Positions 57,410 to 64,000 of a stretch of 64,000 nucleotides of DNA are shown here, piece after piece. The notes under the pieces were generated by a model, which did not search any database, was not told the origin of the DNA, and saw only the letters and a program-made list of their open reading frames with translations. Source of the stretch: Chloroflexota bacterium (GTDB lineage: Bacteria > Chloroflexota > UBA6077 > FW602-bin22). Each line of letters begins with the position of its first letter. The first letter of the stretch is position 1. Both the position numbers and the translations under genes were made by a program. The stretch covers positions 1-64,000 of the forward strand of contig SCUE01000012.1 of the NCBI GenBank assembly GCA_004297775.1, in the 5' to 3' direction.

Positions 57410-58134
57410 CGAAGCGCGTCCTCATCACCGGCGCGGCCGGCCGTATCGGCAGCCACCTCGCCTCGGCCTTGAAGGACCGGTACTCGATACGCGTTCATTA
57501 CCACAACACGGTGCCTGAGATACCGCCGGTCGACGACGTGCACATTGCCGACGTGGCCGATTACGACGCGATCGCGCCGGCGCTGGTTGGGATGGACGCG
57601 GTCGTTCACATGGCGGCCGATCCGAGCACGCGCGCCACCTGGGAGACCGTGCGCGACAAGAACATCATCGGCGCCTACAACGTCCTGGAGGCCGCGCGCG
57701 TCGCCGGATGCCAGAAGGTCATCTTCGCGTCGACGAACCACGTGATGGGCATGTATGACCGCGACCGCCAGTGGCCGATCTATGCGAATCAGCCGCCGCG
57801 GCCGGATTCGCTGTACGGCGTCTCGAAGGCGTTCGGCGAGACGCTCGGGCGCTTCTACCACGATCAGCACGGAATGTCGGTCATCTGTTTGCGGATCGGC
57901 TGGTTCCTGACCGAGCCGAAGGATGAGATCGGGCTCTGGATGTGGCTCAGTCCGCGCGACTGCGCCCAGGTCGTCTGGCGCGCGATCGAGAGTCCGATCG
58001 GCTACGGCGTCTATTACGCGATCTCGCGCAACAGCCGCCGCCACTGGGACATCACGGAGACGATCGAGCGGCTTGGCTACAAGCCGGAGGACGACGCCGA
58101 GCAGTACGCCGCCGCGATCCTCGGGCACGGGTGA
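57406..58134 (+). CDS. extended SDR, uronate dehydrogenase-like
   Basis: A 242-residue protein with ATG 57406 in an ATGA overlap. Rossmann start VLITGAAGRIGSHLASAL, then VVHMAADPSTRATWETV, KNIIGAYNVLEAARVAGCQK, VIFASTNHVMGMY and the catalytic YGVSK (Tyr-x3-Lys). The ASTNHVxGxY region and the length of about 240-265 are those of NAD-dependent uronate dehydrogenases. It probably oxidises an acidic or neutral sugar to a lactone or acid. ThuA follows 73 bp later. Confidence 0.85.
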   Translation: MTKRVLITGAAGRIGSHLASALKDRYSIRVHYHNTVPEIPPVDDVHIADVADYDAIAPALVGMDAVVHMAADPSTRATWETVRDKNIIGAYNVLEAARVAGCQKVIFASTNHVMGMYDRDRQWPIYANQPPRPDSLYGVSKAFGETLGRFYHDQHGMSVICLRIGWFLTEPKDEIGLWMWLSPRDCAQVVWRAIESPIGYGVYYAISRNSRRHWDITETIERLGYKPEDDAEQYAAAILGHG

Positions 58135-58171
58135 GTGAGGTCGCTTGGCCGACGCGTCGCCGCGACGTGGG

Positions 58172-58177
58172 TAGAAT
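58172..58177 (+). promoter_or_regulatory. -10-like TAGAAT before the ThuA gene
   Basis: TAGAAT at 58172-58177 lies upstream of AGGAGG at 58197-58202 and ATG 58208, giving a short conventional leader. The ThuA gene may thus be expressed independently of the upstream operon. Confidence 0.4.
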
Positions 58178-58207
58178 CGCGCCGCGTCACCAGAGCAGGA
58201 GGTATCG

Positions 58208-58849
58208 ATGGCACGAGTCCTGGTCCTGAACGGGCCGAACCATTCGTTCGACCAGAGCGCCCCGATCGTTCACGAGGCGCTCGGCCGCGCCGGGCATAGC
58301 AGCACTCTGACCGATGACAAGAACGTCCTGGCGGACGGCCTCGCTGACTTCCAGACGATCGTCCTCGGCACCGGTTTCACGCGCCGCGAGCGGTTGCCAG
58401 ACGGTTCACGCAAGCTGCACTACGAGCTGTCCGACGCCCAGGCCGACGGCCTGTACGGCGCCGTGCGTGGCGGAATCGGCTTCGTTGGCATCCACGGGAC
58501 TGGCTGGTGGATCGGCGGCGAGGCCGTCAAGCTCACCGGTGGCGCGGCGAACTGGCATCCGCCCGGGCTCGAGTTCACAGTCAAAGTGGACGCGGCGGAC
58601 CACCCGATTATGGCCGGGATCAGTGACTTCATTGTCAATGACGAGATCTACATGTCCGCCTGGGATCCGAGCGTTTCGGTGCTCGCCTCGGCGTCGTGGA
58701 ACAATCAGGCGCTGCCGATGGCGTGGACGCACGCGTACGGCAAGGGGCGAGTGTTCTTCACGACGCTCGGCCACGGACCGAATACATTCGAGGTCGCGGC
58801 CGTGCAGCGGATGCTCGCGAACGCGGTGGGCTGGACCGCCGGAGCGTAG
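58208..58849 (+). CDS. ThuA-domain protein
   Basis: A 213-residue protein from ATG 58208 with AGGAGG upstream. Class I glutamine-amidotransferase-like fold of ThuA: VLVLNGPNHSFDQSAPIVHE, GIGFVGIHGTGWWIGG, DHPIMAGISDFIVNDEIYM and MAWTHAYGKGRVFFTTLGHG. The usual nucleophile Cys is absent, as in the ThuA family. In Rhizobium the family takes part in trehalose oxidation, and elsewhere it accompanies sugar oxidoreductases, as here. The exact substrate is unknown. Confidence 0.9.
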   Translation: MARVLVLNGPNHSFDQSAPIVHEALGRAGHSSTLTDDKNVLADGLADFQTIVLGTGFTRRERLPDGSRKLHYELSDAQADGLYGAVRGGIGFVGIHGTGWWIGGEAVKLTGGAANWHPPGLEFTVKVDAADHPIMAGISDFIVNDEIYMSAWDPSVSVLASASWNNQALPMAWTHAYGKGRVFFTTLGHGPNTFEVAAVQRMLANAVGWTAGA

Positions 58850-58855
58850 CGAGAC

Positions 58856-58883
58856 GAAGGCGACGGCTCAGGTCGTCGCCTTC
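58856..58883. terminator. bidirectional hairpin between convergent genes
   Basis: A perfect 10-bp stem, GAAGGCGACG (58856-58865) and CGTCGCCTTC (58874-58883), with an 8-nt loop GCTCAGGT. It begins just after the ThuA stop and overlaps the last codons of the aminotransferase. No U-tract follows, so efficiency is uncertain. Confidence 0.5.
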
Positions 58884-60235
58884 ACCGCCGCCGGAATCGC
58901 GTCGGCCAGGATGGAAATGACACGGTCGACCTGATCGCGCGTCGTGGTGAGCGGCGGCGCGAGCATGATCGATTCGCCAGCGCCGTAGTGCCGCTGTCGG
59001 GTGATGAGGCCCTTCTCGGCCGCCAGTGCGATCGCGCGCGCCGAGACGCCGCGCTCGGCCGGGAAGCCGGTCTTGGTCGCCTTGTCGTCGACGATCTCGA
59101 TCGCGGCCATCATGCCGAGTCCGCGCGCGCCGTCGACGTTTGGTAGCTGCTCCAGGTCCTTCAGGCGCGACAGCAAGTAGGCGCCGGTATCGGCAGACTT
59201 CTCGACCAGCCGTTCGCGCGCGACGATGTCCAGATTCGCCAGGCCGACCGCGCAGGCGGTCGGGTGCGCCGAGTAGGTGTAGGCGTGCATCCAGGTCGCG
59301 CCACCGCTGCCGCCGCGAATCAGGTCGGCGATCTCATCCGACACCATGATGCCGCCGAGCGGGATGTAGCCGCTGGTGATGCCTTTGGCAAACGACATGA
59401 TGTCCGGCTGGACGCCCCACCGTTCGAGGGCGAAGAATCGGCCGGTTCGGCCGAACCCGGTGATCACCTCGTCGGCAATGAACAGGATGTCGTACTTATC
59501 GCAGACCGCGCGGATCTGTTTGAAGTAGCCGGCCGTCGGCACGACGACGCCGCCGGCGCCCATGACTGGCTCGGCGATGAACGCGGCGACCGTATCGGAG
59601 CCCTCCTCCAGGATCTGCTTTTCGAGCGCCTCGCCGGTCGCCGGCGCCCAGGTCACCGGATCGACGCCGTTCGGGCAGCGGTACAGGTACGGTCCGTCGA
59701 TCTGAATGAAGTTCGGCACAAGCGGACCGAACATCGTGTGGTACGGCGGGAGTCCGGTTGCGCTCATGGCGGCCATCGTCACACCGTGATAGCCGTGGCG
59801 GCGCGAAATGATCTTGACCTTGGCCGGCTTGCCGCGCCGCTTCCAGACGTATCGCGCGGTCTTGAACGCCGATTCGTTCGACTCGGCGCCGCCGGAGGTA
59901 AAGAACGTCGTGTTGAGATTCGGGTAGGCGAGGCGCGAGAGTCGCTCGGCGAGCTCGATGGCGGGTAGATTCGACTGGCCGTTGTACGAGGAGCAGAACG
60001 CGAGAGTGCTCATCTGGCGCTGAGCCGCGTCGGCCAATTCGACGCGACCATGGCCGACGTTGACATTCCAGAGACCGGACAATCCGTCGATGTACTCGCG
60101 GCCGTCGACGTCCCACATGACCGATCCCTGGCCGCGCACGAGAACACGCGCACGATGGGTCGACGAATGGAGCGGATGGAGGAGATACTGGCTGTCGGTC
60201 GCGACGAGTTGATCGGTCGAGACTGGTCGAACCAT
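58868..60235 (-). CDS. class III aminotransferase (aspartate aminotransferase family)
   Basis: A 455-residue protein from ATG 60235. PLP fold type I, class III: HPLHSSTHRARVLVRGQGSV, FTSGGAESNESAFKTAR, RRHGYHGVTMAAMSATG, FIADEVITGFGRTGRFFALE (Asp binding pyridine N) and SFAKGITSGYIPLGG (Schiff-base Lys). These enzymes move an amino group from beta-alanine, 4-aminobutyrate, putrescine or taurine to pyruvate or 2-oxoglutarate; the exact donor is unclear. It converges with the ThuA gene over 18 bp. The taurine-type importer at 42131-44769 is too far for a firm link. Confidence 0.93.
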   Translation of the reverse strand: MVRPVSTDQLVATDSQYLLHPLHSSTHRARVLVRGQGSVMWDVDGREYIDGLSGLWNVNVGHGRVELADAAQRQMSTLAFCSSYNGQSNLPAIELAERLSRLAYPNLNTTFFTSGGAESNESAFKTARYVWKRRGKPAKVKIISRRHGYHGVTMAAMSATGLPPYHTMFGPLVPNFIQIDGPYLYRCPNGVDPVTWAPATGEALEKQILEEGSDTVAAFIAEPVMGAGGVVVPTAGYFKQIRAVCDKYDILFIADEVITGFGRTGRFFALERWGVQPDIMSFAKGITSGYIPLGGIMVSDEIADLIRGGSGGATWMHAYTYSAHPTACAVGLANLDIVARERLVEKSADTGAYLLSRLKDLEQLPNVDGARGLGMMAAIEIVDDKATKTGFPAERGVSARAIALAAEKGLITRQRHYGAGESIMLAPPLTTTRDQVDRVISILADAIPAAVKATT

Positions 60236-60317
60236 CGGGCGCTGCTCCTGGCGCGACGAACCGCTTCGTCGGGAGGCTGGGCGCGCCCCGGACGCGTTCG
60301 CGCGATCGAAGCTAGGT

Positions 60318-60323
60318 TAGCAT
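60318..60323 (+). promoter_or_regulatory. -10 hexamer TAGCAT, leaderless-type spacing
   Basis: TAGCAT ends 5 nt before GTG 60329, so transcription should begin at or just inside the start codon. No ribosome binding site of proper spacing. Confidence 0.45.
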
Positions 60324-60328
60324 AGGGA

Positions 60329-61771
60329 GTGTCGGCGTACTCGATCGTGGCGCCCGTCCTGATCGGCGCGGCCGCGCTTATCGGATTGGCGATTCTGATC
60401 TCCATCGCCGACGAATCAGGACCGAGACGCCCGGGTAGACTCGGTATCGCGATCGTCGCCGCCTCGCTGGCGATGGTCTCGATCGCGGCCGACAGCGTCA
60501 CCGTGGCGCTCGTCGCGGCGGCCGGCGCGACGTCGATTGGGTGGCTCGTCGTGGCTTCACGGACCGTGCGCGTCGGTATTGCTGGGCGCGGTGTTGCGCT
60601 GCACTCGCTGGCGGTCGTTGCGCTCGACTCAGTCGCGTTTCTCCTGACGATTGGCGTCGGACCGTTCGCGCCGATCGCGATCGCCGCGTCGGGATTTCTA
60701 CGCGCACGGCTCTTCCCATTCAATGGATTTGCGCGCGATATGGGCGCGGCTGGCGGTTCCGTCGCGGCGCTGACAACGCTCGGCGCGATCGCCGGGATCG
60801 CGCTCGTCGCGCGCGCTCTGGATCAGTTCCCAGCGCTCGGAGCGGCGACGCTCGCGCTGGCGACGATCTCGGCTTTTCTGGCCGGATTCGGCGCGATCCT
60901 GACCCGCCGACTGCGCGTCGCGTTCGACATCTTGAGCGCGAACGACCTGGCGCACGCGGTCGCGGCGATCGCGCTCGGATCGCCAATCGGTCTCGTCGTC
61001 GGCGTCGCCCACACGGTCTTCGTCGCGCTCAGCCGAGTCGCGATCGCGGCTCAGGCCGACGAAAGCACCGCAACCAGAATGGCCAGGCCACGGGCCGGCC
61101 TCGCGGCCGCGACCTACTGGCTCGGCGTCGGCAGCGCGCTTGGCGTCGTCCCAGGCGCCCCAGGCGTGACGCGTTGGCTCGTCTACCTCGCCCTCGCGCT
61201 GGAGAATCAGTGGATCGTTGTCGTGGCGCTGGCGGCCGGGGCCACGCTGAGTTTTGCCAGCGCCTGGCGGCGGCTCGCTGACGCCGTTCCCGGCGAGCGA
61301 GATCGAGTCCACGACATCTGGATGGTCGCGCGCGGTGCGCCCGCAACCGTGATCCTTGCGCTTGGCCCGGTCGCGGCGATCGTCGCGATCGGCGGCTATC
61401 TCGCGCCAGCGATGCGCGCGCTGCCATCGGCTCCCGCGCTCAGTTTCGACGCCGACATCCTGTTCGACGTTCCTGGAGCCCTCGCGCTTACGATCGCGAT
61501 TGGTGTCGCGATCGCCGGCGCGGGACTGAACCTGGGGCAGAACGTGGCTCAACCTCGCCGCGTCTTGACGCGGTGGCGCCGCCGAAGCGGACCCTGGCGG
61601 GCCGCGCCGCGGAACTTGGCGTTGCACGGCTTCCCGTGGCGGATCGGCATCGGGCTCGTCGCCGAGCCGTCAGCGCACATTCTGTCATTCCTGGCCGAGC
61701 GCGGCCCGGCCGACATCGCCGTCGTGACGATCGTCGTCGCGGCGGTCCTGGCGCTGGCGACGATCGGTTGA
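60329..61771 (+). CDS. highly hydrophobic protein, degenerate NuoL/M/N (MrpD)-like
   Basis: A 480-residue protein from GTG 60329 with about 13-14 transmembrane helices, rich in Ala, Gly, Val and Ile. One region can be aligned by eye with the proton-path core of NuoL: FPFNGFARDMGAAGGSVAAL then GAIAGIALVAR for [20 protein letters not shown] and AAGVYMVAR, and TRRLRVAFDILSANDLAHAV for MRDIKRVLAYSTVSQLGYMM. The lysine before FP and the histidine of SALIHA are missing. If homologous, it is a non-pumping or altered relative. It is the first gene of a run; the next starts 4-31 nt later. I am not sure of the assignment. Confidence 0.6.
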   Translation: MSAYSIVAPVLIGAAALIGLAILISIADESGPRRPGRLGIAIVAASLAMVSIAADSVTVALVAAAGATSIGWLVVASRTVRVGIAGRGVALHSLAVVALDSVAFLLTIGVGPFAPIAIAASGFLRARLFPFNGFARDMGAAGGSVAALTTLGAIAGIALVARALDQFPALGAATLALATISAFLAGFGAILTRRLRVAFDILSANDLAHAVAAIALGSPIGLVVGVAHTVFVALSRVAIAAQADESTATRMARPRAGLAAATYWLGVGSALGVVPGAPGVTRWLVYLALALENQWIVVVALAAGATLSFASAWRRLADAVPGERDRVHDIWMVARGAPATVILALGPVAAIVAIGGYLAPAMRALPSAPALSFDADILFDVPGALALTIAIGVAIAGAGLNLGQNVAQPRRVLTRWRRRSGPWRAAPRNLALHGFPWRIGIGLVAEPSAHILSFLAERGPADIAVVTIVVAAVLALATIG

Positions 61772-61775
61772 CGCG

Positions 61776-63542
61776 TTGATAGATCCAACTGGATCGGACG
61801 GCGTGGCAATCTGGCTGATCGCGGCCCTGGTCCTGTTCTCGATCGGTCTGAACGTCGTTGGCGTTCGCGTCCGGACCCGCGCGCTCGGTCTCGGCGGGCT
61901 CGGGTTGGGGCTGGGATTGCTCGCCGCGCGTTACGACGGCTGGGGAGCCGCGGCCGCGATCGCGGCTGCCACGAGTGCGTTGGCTATCGCGCTGGTGAGA
62001 TCGAGCGACCAGGAGCCAGCCGAGGCTCCGATGTTCGATGTGCCGATACGCGCGATCGCGGCCGCGATCGCCGGGATCGGCTCGCTCGTCGTCTCGGCAC
62101 AACTGGGCGCACTCACCGGAATCCCATCCGACCGATGGTTCTCGGCGGTCGTCCCGCTCGGCCTCGCGGTTACCTTGCTGCTCGCACGAGGTGTGCGCAC
62201 CGACTTGCGCCTGGCGATGGCGCTCATTCCGTTGGCGATCGCCCGGGCGGCAGCCATTCTCGGTGGCGAGGAACTGTTTGGCGAGGCCGCGGGGTTGTTC
62301 GTGCTCGGTGCACTGGCGGTATCGCTGCCCTGGTTGTCCGCACTTGCCAGGCGAGTCGCCGGCGGTGTCGGGCCGATCGCGGCCACCGGCGCGTGTGGCG
62401 TCGTCGCGGGGGGCGTTGCGCTGATCGCCGCCGCCGAGCTCATCCTTGGCGCTTCCGCGGCGACGGACCTGGCGATTCGTGTGGTTGTCGGCTCGGCCGT
62501 CGCCATCGCGGCGCTGGCGCTGTCCGTCGTCGATACCGCGCCGTCGACGCGCACGAGGGTCGCCCTGGCGACTGCGATTCTGTCTGTCGCGACCATCGCC
62601 GAACCGACGCGCCTCGGGCTGATTGCCACGATCGGAGCACTCGCACTGGCGCTGATGTTGGCCGACGAAGGCAGTGACGACAAAACACGGCCACGCCACG
62701 GACGGCTCGTCGACGTCGCGAGCGTTCTCGCCGGTCTGGGTGGATCGCTCGTCGTGGCGCCGGTCCTGGTGTCGGCTCTTGGCGCAACCTCGCCGGTCGT
62801 GCCGGTCGTTCTGCTCGGGGTGGGACTCTGTCTCAGCCTGGGCGTTCTGCCGATCGGCGTGTGGTCGGAGACCGTGTCGCGGCTGCATCCAATCTGGTCG
62901 ATCGTGCTGGTGGCCCTGCCGACCGTCGCGATCGGTGGAGCGGTACGCGAGATGCTGGATGCCGATGCCACGGTGCTGGGATTGCACGGCGCGCGCGCAT
63001 TCCTGTCGACGGTCGCAATCGGCCTCGCGCTGGCGAACGCGGCGTTCATCGTCGCGGACGGAACGCCCCTGGCGCTCGGTCAGCGCGTCGCCGGGTCACG
63101 GGTCGCAATTGCGTTCGCGCTCCTTGGAGCTAGCGCCGGCGTGGCGGCGTTTGAGGCGATCCTGGTCGAACGCGCAATCTGGTGGGCCGCGCTGTGTGTG
63201 GCCCTGATGGCGCAGGCTCGGGTCGAGCGCCGCCGGTCGCTTCTCACCCGATTGGCGACATGGCCAGGGTTCGCGCTGGTCGTCGCGTCGGCCGGACTGG
63301 GAGGATTGCTGCCGATCGGCGCGACCGGCGCGATCGCGTCCGCGATGGCCACGGTTCCGAATTCAGATCCAGGTCTCGTCGTGGTCGTCGTCACGACGAC
63401 GCTCTCCGCCGCGTGGGCGCTTCGTCGCCAGGCGATCGTCACGGCCGGGCTCGGCGACGCGCCGCCGCGATCGACACGTCTGGCCACTATCGTTGCCTGG
63501 ATGCTGATCGCGATTGGGCTCATCGCATCGTTAGTAGCCTGA
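61776..63542 (+). CDS. large hydrophobic protein, unrecognised
   Basis: 588 residues from TTG 61776, or 579 from GTG 61803. About 16 transmembrane helices; Ala, Val, Leu and Gly make up most of it, with few charges mainly at helix ends. It begins with a glycine-rich helix pair (WLIAALVLFSIGLNVVGVRV, GLGGLGLGLGLLAARY) and a short acidic loop (SSDQEPAEAP) near residue 84. No known transporter motif is visible. It lies directly after the antiporter-like gene and 1 nt before the next gene, so the three are one operon. It may be a second membrane subunit. Confidence 0.6.
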   Translation: MIDPTGSDGVAIWLIAALVLFSIGLNVVGVRVRTRALGLGGLGLGLGLLAARYDGWGAAAAIAAATSALAIALVRSSDQEPAEAPMFDVPIRAIAAAIAGIGSLVVSAQLGALTGIPSDRWFSAVVPLGLAVTLLLARGVRTDLRLAMALIPLAIARAAAILGGEELFGEAAGLFVLGALAVSLPWLSALARRVAGGVGPIAATGACGVVAGGVALIAAAELILGASAATDLAIRVVVGSAVAIAALALSVVDTAPSTRTRVALATAILSVATIAEPTRLGLIATIGALALALMLADEGSDDKTRPRHGRLVDVASVLAGLGGSLVVAPVLVSALGATSPVVPVVLLGVGLCLSLGVLPIGVWSETVSRLHPIWSIVLVALPTVAIGGAVREMLDADATVLGLHGARAFLSTVAIGLALANAAFIVADGTPLALGQRVAGSRVAIAFALLGASAGVAAFEAILVERAIWWAALCVALMAQARVERRRSLLTRLATWPGFALVVASAGLGGLLPIGATGAIASAMATVPNSDPGLVVVVVTTTLSAAWALRRQAIVTAGLGDAPPRSTRLATIVAWMLIAIGLIASLVA

Positions 63543-63543
63543 C

Positions 63544-64000
63544 GTGTTCATTCGCTGGCTGCGTAAGGGTGAACTTCCCGGACTCGATGACTGGGATCTG
63601 TGGCGGTTGCGCGAGATTGCGGCGTGGGGCGATGGTGGACGGCGGCTCGGCTCCCATTGGGAGGCGATTGGCGGCGCGGCGCTAACCGAGATGTTCGGCG
63701 AGCGCGTTGTGCCGCTCTGGTCCGATCGCGCGCTATCGCGCTGGCTTGGCACGATCGGCGGCCGCAATCCTGACGCGATCGCCTGGGAGCGGGACGGTTC
63801 CGAGATCACACTTCGCGCGCTCGATCTGAAGTTCTCGGTCGACACGGCCGAGCACGATCAAGTGTCCGCCGATACGCTGGCGGGCCTATTCGAGCGCGGG
63901 GGCGAACGCCTCGCGGCCCTGTTGCCGATGGCGGAAACGATGCGCTTCGCTGATGGCGCGTTCGTGTCGCCGGAGCGGCCGCTCAATCGGGCCTTCACGC
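63544..64000 (+). CDS. unrecognised soluble protein, partial at the right edge
   Basis: A frame from GTG 63544, 1 nt after the preceding stop, runs 152 codons to the window edge with no stop. Trp-rich N-terminus (VFIRWLRKGELPGLDDWDLW), then WEAIGGAALTEMFGERVVPL, ITLRALDLKFSVDTAEHDQV and FERGGERLAALLPMAETMRF. There is no membrane segment, signal or known motif. It is probably a cytoplasmic partner of the two hydrophobic proteins before it. Confidence 0.6.
   Translation, partial: MFIRWLRKGELPGLDDWDLWRLREIAAWGDGGRRLGSHWEAIGGAALTEMFGERVVPLWSDRALSRWLGTIGGRNPDAIAWERDGSEITLRALDLKFSVDTAEHDQVSADTLAGLFERGGERLAALLPMAETMRFADGAFVSPERPLNRAFT

Noticed and set aside
61488..62987. 499-codon minus-strand frame under the hydrophobic proteins
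   Set aside because: Composition of Arg, Gln, Asp and Gly is a shadow of GC-rich hydrophobic codons; no motif, and it lies opposite two tightly packed genes.
1..64000. CRISPR arrays, rRNA genes, prophage genes and replication origin features
   Set aside because: I looked for regular spaced repeats, rRNA-like blocks, phage structural genes and DnaA-box clusters and saw none.

Overview
The window is 64 kb of GC-rich bacterial chromosome. Chloroflexota is the best guess. It rests on an 11-gene complex I operon without nuoE/F/G, a VanW-family protein, class-III-type aminotransferase and NrfD genes, the codon bias (GTC, GCG, CGC, GAT), frequent GTG/TTG starts and ATGA/GTGA gene overlaps. The phylum call is inference, because there is no rRNA here. 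Several genes have a -10 hexamer (TANNNT) only 5-10 nt before the start codon, so leaderless mRNAs look common.

Layout. 1-3000: poorly conserved membrane proteins, an IS3-type transposase remnant with a frameshift, and short direct repeats. 3029-6780: radC, an SH3-domain protein, a cupin, an alpha/beta hydrolase and an S51-like protein. 6980-15770: a cell-surface polysaccharide locus with five GT4-type and one GT2-type glycosyltransferases. Two small coiled-coil proteins here share a short module with the GT2 C-terminus, and REP-like repeats lie between two convergent genes. 15797-17549: a 39-residue membrane protein, rsgA and a RibD C-terminal-type reductase. 17619-27707: nuoABCDHIJKLMN in one tightly packed operon. 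27782-33391: VanW protein, prfA, prmC, rpiB, holB. 33396-37138: anti-sigma/ECF sigma pair, pfkA (with pyrophosphate-type active-site residues and an attenuator-like leader) and a YprB-like nuclease.

37286-48639 is the most unusual block. It holds a Tat-exported four-cluster ferredoxin subunit, an NrfD/PsrC quinone-type membrane subunit, three exported beta-rich or lipoprotein components and no molybdopterin catalytic subunit. An ABC importer of the nitrate/sulfonate/taurine type follows, then a histidine kinase/response regulator pair, a 53-residue membrane protein and two DoxX/DoxD-like proteins. A coherent reading is a quinone-linked extracytoplasmic redox system with a dedicated importer and its own two-component control. 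The substrate is not visible in the sequence.

48990-55687: tRNA-Thr(CGT), a large alpha/alpha-barrel-like protein, two adjacent toxin-antitoxin loci whose toxins are both broken (a nonsense codon in the ParE/RelE type, a frameshift in hicA) while the antitoxins are intact, a Thr-Pro-repeat surface protein that looks 5'-truncated, a PrsW-like protease and a channel-like membrane protein. 56065-60235: a small Cys-rich protein and a carbohydrate operon (sugar isomerase/epimerase, 73-residue helical protein, uronate-dehydrogenase-like SDR, ThuA protein), then a convergent class III aminotransferase. 60329-64000: an operon of two very hydrophobic Ala/Gly-rich proteins, the first resembling a degenerate NuoL/M/N antiporter subunit, followed by an unrecognised soluble protein that runs off the window.
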